Shown piece after piece: positions 7,601-9,731 of a DNA stretch of 9,731 nt. This DNA comes from JBCCWF01 sp038520475. Lineage in GTDB: Bacteria > Cyanobacteriota > Cyanobacteriia > CAKZMO01. A program made the translations under genes and the position numbers. Below the pieces are notes generated by a model. It had not been told where the DNA came from. It saw only the letters and a list, made by a program, of their open reading frames with translations, and searched no databases. The stretch spans positions 1-9,731 of the forward strand of contig JBCBLF010000186.1 in NCBI GenBank assembly GCA_038520475.1. Direction: 5' to 3'. How positions within the stretch are numbered: the stretch's first letter is position 1; each line of letters opens with the position of its first letter.

Positions 7601-9150
7601 GACATGTTCCAGAAGGGAATGTGAGTGTTGAAGAACTCGGTCGCCGCAGCGGTCCAGCTCCAAACGGATTCAAAGGCATCGAAGGTATCGACATTCTGGT
7701 CAAAGGAATGGCCTTGAGACTGCTTGATGTACCAGTTCACCCCAGAACCACCGACCGTGAGCGAACCCCACAGGGCCTGACGCTGAAGCACCTCATTTGT
7801 CGAATCTGGGTCATTGCCGTAGGGTTCAAAAATACCTCGGTTGCTGGAATCTTCATCCCAAGCAACAACCCACGGATCACCCGCCGCCGCAGAGGCTTCC
7901 AAGTATTCTTGAGTTCTTTGACGAATGTTACCTCCACCGGTCTGGAATGAGGGTCCATCAAAGGCTTCCACACCGACCAGAGGCTCATACACCTGGTCGA
8001 TTTGATTGGGAAAGGTATGAACAACGGTGAGGTGGTCGTAGCCATCGACGTCTTTGATGTGCTCTGCCATGTCCACCCGCTGCTGATGGGTGTTGGTGTT
8101 CTCCTCACCCATGTTCCATTGAATGCCGTTAGAGTGACCAAAGCGAGCAATCATCTCACGCATGTAAACCGCGCGCTCAACACTGATGCTGGAGCCATCT
8201 AGAGGTGTTCCGCCATTGAGCAGCTGGTCATTCTCCGTTTCTTGAAACAGAATGTTTTTGTAGATGCCTTGGTCATCCATGTGGTCGAAGAGAATCTCCC
8301 ACTGGCCCAGCTTCGACACGTCATAGACAGAGAAATCATCGGCATCGAGCCCAGGCGTGGAATTGACTGCGTCTGAAATGGACTTTTTATGAGTCCCCAG
8401 TTGTCCAAACGCATCGCTTGCCCAAGGCCAGACATCTTTGCCATCGCCGCCAGCCGTATTAGTGACGATGTAAATCGTATTTTGATCGTGCTCTGCTAAA
8501 TAGTTAATCGCACCAACAAGGTTGTGGCCTTTGCCATTGCCCCATTCTGGGTCGCCTGCGTTGTACTCGTCCGCATGGGTCGAGTAATCATGGCGACCTT
8601 TTGAGGTGTTATCGATGTCTGTGTTAGCGAGGAAGTTTTCGGGTACGCCCGGACCTCCTCGAATGAAAAAGTCGCCATCACCTTGGTGCTGGAGATAGTG
8701 GGTGCCATCGCCCTGAAGCAGCATGCCCTTTGCACGAAAATCGTCGCCTGTTTTATCCGTGGGGGCGATCGCCAAGGTCCCGCCTTCTCCATCAATGAAG
8801 CTAACGGGTTGGCCAGCCGTTGGATTCGTACTCGCCGCAATATCGGTTCCTGTTCGGAACGATGCGGTGTAGTCCCAGTTACCCTCGCTGGGGGGATTGA
8901 AGTTCACCCGCCAGATATTTCCTGAGGTAGCCCCAGTATTGGCCGCATCACCATCAGCTGCAAAAAAGCCTGGAACTGTCACCACTTCACCTGTATCGGG
9001 ATTGGTGAAGGTAACATCCAGGCGATAGTCGCGGAAGGTTGAAGAGTTTTCTGAAAAGGTTTCGGGTGCCTCGAAATCGATGGAAACTTTGTGCCAAGTC
9101 TTGAGTTCGCCTGACACCGAAGAGGTTCCAGCAGAAGAAGGGTTGTTCAT
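4654..9150 (-). CDS. DUF5060 / glycoside-hydrolase-like multi-domain carbohydrate-binding protein
   Basis: A 1498-residue modular protein, probably extracellular, that binds and perhaps cleaves a polysaccharide. Domains in order: DUF5060 Ig-like (about 15-100); probable TIM barrel (about 115-520) with WNMGEEN (345-351; E349/E350 candidate acid/base) and AWDED (430-434; E433 candidate nucleophile); putative collagen-binding domain 2 (527-606, with YLPYG and WYNPREG); linker 616-654; beta domain A1 (656-778); linker 779-813; CBM6/35- or malectin-like module (825-988, opening LVLEAESA); linker 1009-1085; beta domain A2 (1086-1207); an acidic stretch with three cysteines (1265, 1273, 1275); and a C-terminal jelly-roll-type binding module (1316-1464, with IGFDTDN and TGEMMYLTLGNDHD). 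No signal peptide is visible; an in-frame TAA 19 bases upstream makes this ATG the only normal start. It has no clear ribosome binding site. A C-terminal export signal (type I) is possible. Family of the whole is well supported; the catalytic residues and substrate are inferred. Confidence 0.93.
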   Translation of the reverse strand: MNNPSSAGTSSVSGELKTWHKVSIDFEAPETFSENSSTFRDYRLDVTFTNPDTGEVVTVPGFFAADGDAANTGATSGNIWRVNFNPPSEGNWDYTASFRTGTDIAASTNPTAGQPVSFIDGEGGTLAIAPTDKTGDDFRAKGMLLQGDGTHYLQHQGDGDFFIRGGPGVPENFLANTDIDNTSKGRHDYSTHADEYNAGDPEWGNGKGHNLVGAINYLAEHDQNTIYIVTNTAGGDGKDVWPWASDAFGQLGTHKKSISDAVNSTPGLDADDFSVYDVSKLGQWEILFDHMDDQGIYKNILFQETENDQLLNGGTPLDGSSISVERAVYMREMIARFGHSNGIQWNMGEENTNTHQQRVDMAEHIKDVDGYDHLTVVHTFPNQIDQVYEPLVGVEAFDGPSFQTGGGNIRQRTQEYLEASAAAGDPWVVAWDEDSSNRGIFEPYGNDPDSTNEVLQRQALWGSLTVGGSGVNWYIKQSQGHSFDQNVDTFDAFESVWSWTAAATEFFNTHIPFWNMSEADNLTQTNKDYVMAKDGEYYVSYLPYGEANNVTLDLSGQAGETFDVFWYNPREGGELIDGGQVQGGAVQSVGSAPQQTGKDWVLFVRNSELPDKPGSVPPTPQPDPDPTPDPDPTPDPDPTPDPDPTPDPSPGPVDGSELMTFSLVNAETDEPVAGYENLANTSTINLDGLDVTQFSIVAHINPNHPDAGSVKSVKFNSPFGSQTESVVPYALFGDSSGDFAGKALTEGEITLEAIAYTQSGGRGSVVGTSDLTYSVIDNAAPAPTPDPTPDPDPSPTPDPDPTPDPMPDPAPAPGGEDPVFEAQNGQLVLEAESATPVGDWESVSVDGETALLWDAAKSSYGKVPDGQTLSYTFETDESGAYNIALRSGRIKSVMNASDRYENGTGGKERTDTGNDAYVSIVNAETGDVVRQPTKLFTGLGSSDGDLRWGTTFDANHKKSQATVNLDADTQYRLEISGRSDGYVLDRVTLSNDGFLKDATLAESPVKDSNPAPDPTPEPEPDPEPTPEPDPTPEPEPDPTPTPDPEPTPDPEPTPDPEPTPDPDPTPDPEPAPDPDPAPEPTPEPAESLMTFALVDAETDQVVDGYENLSVNSTIDLNGLDVNQYNIKATVNASHTSADAVESVRFESSLGTQTENIVPYALFGDINSDFRGKALSVGSFDLKATAYSRDRAAGEQVGTVELSYSVIDTSLASDSPSEQTVDSGNSLEMEMPSMGVTTPPPVTDGLSPDANETLDNEQDDDVQGPCPVTGGPVCNCGKKNNKAMDDEQEMGQSSDSQSSGSGEPAVEGEPGLSSDQTVMDLSELQAYGGSRQNKGLETSLSSNNTTVQLEGNGWRKLGVPYTMTPETMLSFEFRSDAEGDIHSIGFDTDNSISSGDRQNSFQLFGVQDWGNSDFATYVTDSGWQSFEIPVGDYMTGEMMYLTLGNDHDVANPGAVSEFRNIELFEQTAGASDPLNRSADILNPDTPQMDTLAIAADSIS
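5530..5895 (-). repeat. Beta domain A2 (second copy) of the DUF5060 protein
   Basis: Residues 1086-1207 repeat residues 656-778 (DNA 6817-7185), about half identical by eye. Shared landmarks are LMTF-LV-AETD, GYENL, STI-L-GLDV, VPYALFGD, DF-GKAL and YSVID. This domain is widespread in large proteins of marine bacteria next to malectin-like and cadherin-like modules, and is presumably an Ig-like spacer or binding domain. Divergence between the copies shows the duplication is old. Confidence 0.85.
5896..6126 (-). repeat. Linker 3 of the DUF5060 protein, Pro/Asp/Glu repeat
   Basis: Encodes residues 1009-1085, alternating Pro with Asp, Glu and Thr (units such as PDPEPT and PEPEPDPT). The DNA is an imperfect short-period minisatellite, rich in GGTTCGGGGT-like words on the + strand. 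Such linkers are stiff and negatively charged and hold binding modules apart. It is the longest of three and the only one dominated by Glu. Length variation between strains is likely because of slippage. Confidence 0.85.
6712..6816 (-). repeat. Linker 2 of the DUF5060 protein, Pro/Asp repeat
   Basis: Encodes residues 779-813, Pro alternating with Asp, Thr, Ser and Ala, and separates beta domain A1 from the CBM-like module. It is the shortest and least regular of the three linkers, with one Met in the run. Confidence 0.8.
6817..7185 (-). repeat. Beta domain A1 (first copy) of the DUF5060 protein
   Basis: Residues 656-778, the partner of domain A2. It follows linker 1 and ends at YSVIDN just before linker 2. 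The order linker, A1, linker, CBM, linker, A2 suggests that a linker-plus-domain unit was duplicated around the CBM-like module. Confidence 0.85.
7189..7305 (-). repeat. Linker 1 of the DUF5060 protein, 18-bp minisatellite
   Basis: Encodes residues 616-654 as regular PDPDPT units. The DNA repeats with an 18-bp period (GGTGTCGGGTCCGGATCT and near copies on the + strand), more uniform than the other two linkers, so it is probably the most recently expanded. It separates the catalytic part from the binding modules. Confidence 0.85.
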
Positions 9151-9731
9151 AAGTAAAATATCAGGGGGTTACGATGAGAAAATTGAGTCTTTTCGTTCGA
9201 GGCCCATCGTTTACAGATAGCGAGTCGTACCGGTCATGATGAAAGTCGGCGCAGCCATTCACGTTCCATATTTCATAGAGGAAAAATAAAAAGCGCCCGT
9301 GCGACTATTAGATTGGTTGAACAAATGTGAGTCTGCCTGAGAATCATCCGCAGTTAATGACGGAGCGATGACAGACCATGAGCGGGTTCAGCACTGACGC
9401 ATCGCATCACGACAAAAAGAGGTTTGGTGCTGAACCCAGCAGTAACGACTGGCAAATAAGATCGGTTCATTACGGCGCTATAGATCGTACTGTCGCTTCA
9501 CCCTACCTATAGAGACGTCATGCAGCTTAAAATCATGGCAAGCCAAAGGAGGCGATCGCCACGCGACGCATAACGAATAGGTTGAAAGACAAAGCTAGAG
9601 CCATGCAGCGACGATGACAGCTTATCTTATTCGATGTCAATAGCAATAGAGCATTGACTGATATGAATACAGCTTTTCCATAAATACAGCTGTTAGCAGT
9701 TGTTTGAAGACAATTTTTATCAGCGTTACTG
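9151..9731. other. Non-coding region upstream of the DUF5060 gene
   Basis: No supported gene is visible in these 581 bases. It holds a 54-bp inverted-repeat element (9384-9437), a HIP1 site (9552-9559) and AATACAGCT twice (9666-9674 and 9683-9691). No convincing promoter for the DUF5060 gene was found on the - strand. A TTGACA at 9640-9635 has no -10 at proper spacing. The sequence just before the ATG reads, on the - strand, TGATATTTTACTT, with no Shine-Dalgarno. Confidence 0.5.
9384..9437. repeat. 54-bp inverted-repeat element with perfect 11-bp ends
   Basis: GGGTTCAGCAC (9384-9394) and GTGCTGAACCC (9427-9437) are perfect inverted repeats around 32 bases. AGC lies immediately outside both ends (9381-9383 and 9438-9440), which could be a 3-bp target duplication. 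No T run follows on either strand, so it is not a standard terminator. It may be a very short mobile-element derivative, a dispersed palindromic repeat, or a structured part of the DUF5060 leader RNA about 230 bp upstream of the start. Confidence 0.5.

Larger units (their letters stand above)
277..9559. repeat. HIP1 octamer palindromes (GCGATCGC), 11 copies
   Basis: Exact GCGATCGC begins at 277, 1744, 2346, 4361, 4673, 4963, 5581, 6454, 6887, 8765 and 9552. Random sequence of this length would hold about 0.15. HIP1 is a known hallmark of many cyanobacterial genomes and is the best clue to the host. The sites are spread over genes and gaps and over both coding units, so the whole window shares the host signature and does not look like a recent import from a non-cyanobacterium. 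Confidence 0.95.

Noticed and set aside
9544..9552. AAAGGAGGC resembling a strong ribosome binding site on the + strand
   Set aside because: No start codon follows within 5-12 bases, and it overlaps a HIP1 site, so it is probably coincidental.
9654..9684. TTGACT...CATAAA on the + strand as a promoter reading out of the window
   Set aside because: The -10 match is poor and the spacing is 19 bp, and nothing downstream is visible to support it.
9538..9730. Open frame on the - strand running in from the right edge (about 64 codons)
   Set aside because: It has no start inside except short internal ATGs, no family resemblance, and a length expected by chance. It cannot be judged without the sequence beyond the window.

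Overview
The window looks like a chromosomal accessory region of a cyanobacterium. The main evidence is the 8-bp palindrome GCGATCGC (HIP1), which occurs 11 times in 9.7 kb where chance predicts well under one. The proteins agree: a haloperoxidase of the algal/cyanobacterial type and a very large, almost cysteine-free modular protein typical of bacteria that handle marine polysaccharides. I do not name a genus.

Layout. Bases 1-384 are a non-coding leader with a possible small inverted-repeat element, a 14-bp tandem repeat, a promoter-like TATAAT, a terminator-like hairpin with a T run, and a cluster of CTTGAG boxes. On the + strand follow a vanadium-dependent haloperoxidase (385-2268) and, overlapping its stop by ATGA, a probable 92-residue highly basic small protein (2265-2543). 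A strong 15-bp hairpin (2607-2640) closes this unit. On the - strand, converging on that hairpin, lie a 1498-residue DUF5060 / glycoside-hydrolase-like multi-domain protein (9150-4654) and then a 497-residue protein with a nucleoside-hydrolase-like domain (4244-2751). The 409-bp gap between the two - strand genes carries an inverted repeat of which a second copy lies in the start of the downstream gene. Bases 9151-9731 are non-coding and contain a 54-bp inverted-repeat element.

How the parts may work together (inference). The large protein has an Ig-like DUF5060 domain, a probable TIM-barrel hydrolase with candidate acidic residues, a putative collagen-binding domain 2, two copies of one beta domain, two carbohydrate-binding-type modules, and Pro/Asp/Glu linkers. 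It reads as a polysaccharide-binding or -cleaving protein. The neighbouring nucleoside-hydrolase-like protein may belong to the same pathway. The haloperoxidase uses H2O2 and halide to make hypohalous acid, so the locus may combine oxidative halogen chemistry with extracellular glycan handling, but the convergent orientation means they need not be co-regulated. Neither large protein has a recognisable N-terminal signal peptide.
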